The position numbers and the translations under genes were made by a program. A stretch of 19,859 nucleotides of DNA, taken from NCBI GenBank assembly GCA_900547955.1, contig URIR01000037.1, forward strand, positions 1 to 19,859, in the 5' to 3' direction. The notes under the pieces were generated by a model that was given only the letters and a program-made list of their open reading frames with translations, did no database searches and was not told the DNA's origin. The first letter of the stretch is position 1, and each line of letters starts with the position of its first letter. Of this stretch, positions 19,645-19,859 are shown piece after piece. Source of the DNA: an uncultured Eubacteriales bacterium (GTDB lineage Bacteria; Bacillota; Clostridia; Christensenellales; QALW01).

Positions 19645-19859
19645 TTACGCCGCAGCGGCGCTTGGAGAGGGAGAAGCAGACGGGACGGGAGCTTCGCTCG
19701 GGCACTCCTCTTCCTCCGCAGGGTTATATACCTCGCGTATATATGCTCTGGAGACATATAGGTCTAAATTATCCCCGTCTCCTCTGTTATAATAATGTAT
19801 TACTAATATCCGCCCGTCTGATAAATCATATTCCATATAGGCGTCCTCAACCTTATCAA
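19645..19859 (-). CDS. 3' end of an unidentified gene (cut by window edge)
   Basis: The last 71 codons or so of a minus-strand gene whose start lies beyond the right edge. The frame stays open past the internal ATG at 19836 to the edge (DKVEDAYMEYD), so that ATG is probably not the start. The visible part has a beta-strand-rich acidic stretch (DGRILVIHYYNRGDGDNLDL) followed by an acidic patch EEEE and a Pro/Ser/Ala tail ending in four alanines. The Pro/Ser/Ala tail suggests a disordered end, common in exported or wall-spanning proteins. I do not recognise the family. No clear terminator follows in 19470-19644, which holds the pgi promoter. Confidence 0.55.
   Translation of the reverse strand, partial: DKVEDAYMEYDLSDGRILVIHYYNRGDGDNLDLYVSRAYIREVYNPAEEEECPSEAPVPSASPSPSAAAA

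Overview
The window looks like a chromosome segment of a strictly anaerobic, spore-forming Bacillota of the class Clostridia. The evidence is a CwlD-type spore-cortex amidase, three non-haem di-iron proteins (ferritin, reverse rubrerythrin, classical rubrerythrin), near-perfect sigma-A promoters (TTGACA-17-TATAAT), GGAGG ribosome binding sites, and surface proteins that end in a membrane anchor plus a short basic tail. No species can be named from the sequence alone.

Layout, left to right: ferritin (-); CAP-like lipoprotein (+); Gx-family membrane transporter (+); reverse rubrerythrin (+); a 600-bp spacer with a gene fragment and a block of DNA hairpins; a TVP38/TMEM64 (VTT) membrane protein (+); a 162-bp palindromic repeat and a decayed surface-protein gene (-); a metallophosphoesterase lipoprotein (+) followed by a composite palindromic repeat; a large beta-helix surface protein (+) with a long leader; a YgjP-type zinc hydrolase (+) converging on a LysR regulator (-). 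The LysR gene is divergent from an aldo/keto reductase with two ferredoxin-like Cys clusters (+), which is followed by an iron-type alcohol dehydrogenase (+). Then come rubrerythrin (-), PrmA (-), a small membrane protein (+), a DnaA-box-rich spacer, CwlD (+), a dense hairpin cluster, glucose-6-phosphate isomerase (-), and the 3' end of an unidentified gene (-) running off the right edge.

The genes are mostly single transcription units rather than operons. Two themes recur: oxygen/peroxide and iron handling (ferritin, two rubrerythrins) and redox/carbonyl metabolism (LysR, aldo/keto reductase, alcohol dehydrogenase). Several products are exported or membrane-bound.

The most unusual content is non-coding. 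(1) Five cloverleaf elements of about 93-110 bp share one architecture: a 12-26 bp outer stem enclosing exactly three GC-rich hairpins with 2-6 nt loops. Different copies use different paired sequences, so pairing is preserved while sequence changes. They lie only between genes, and two abut a T-tract like giant terminators. (2) A second family of long inverted repeats is bounded by TA(C/T)(C/T)CTCAG ends, with three copies, one being a two-module composite. (3) A spacer upstream of cwlD has up to seven DnaA-box-like 9-mers (two perfect TTATCCACA) within 191 bp beside AT-rich DNA, although no usual origin gene is present.
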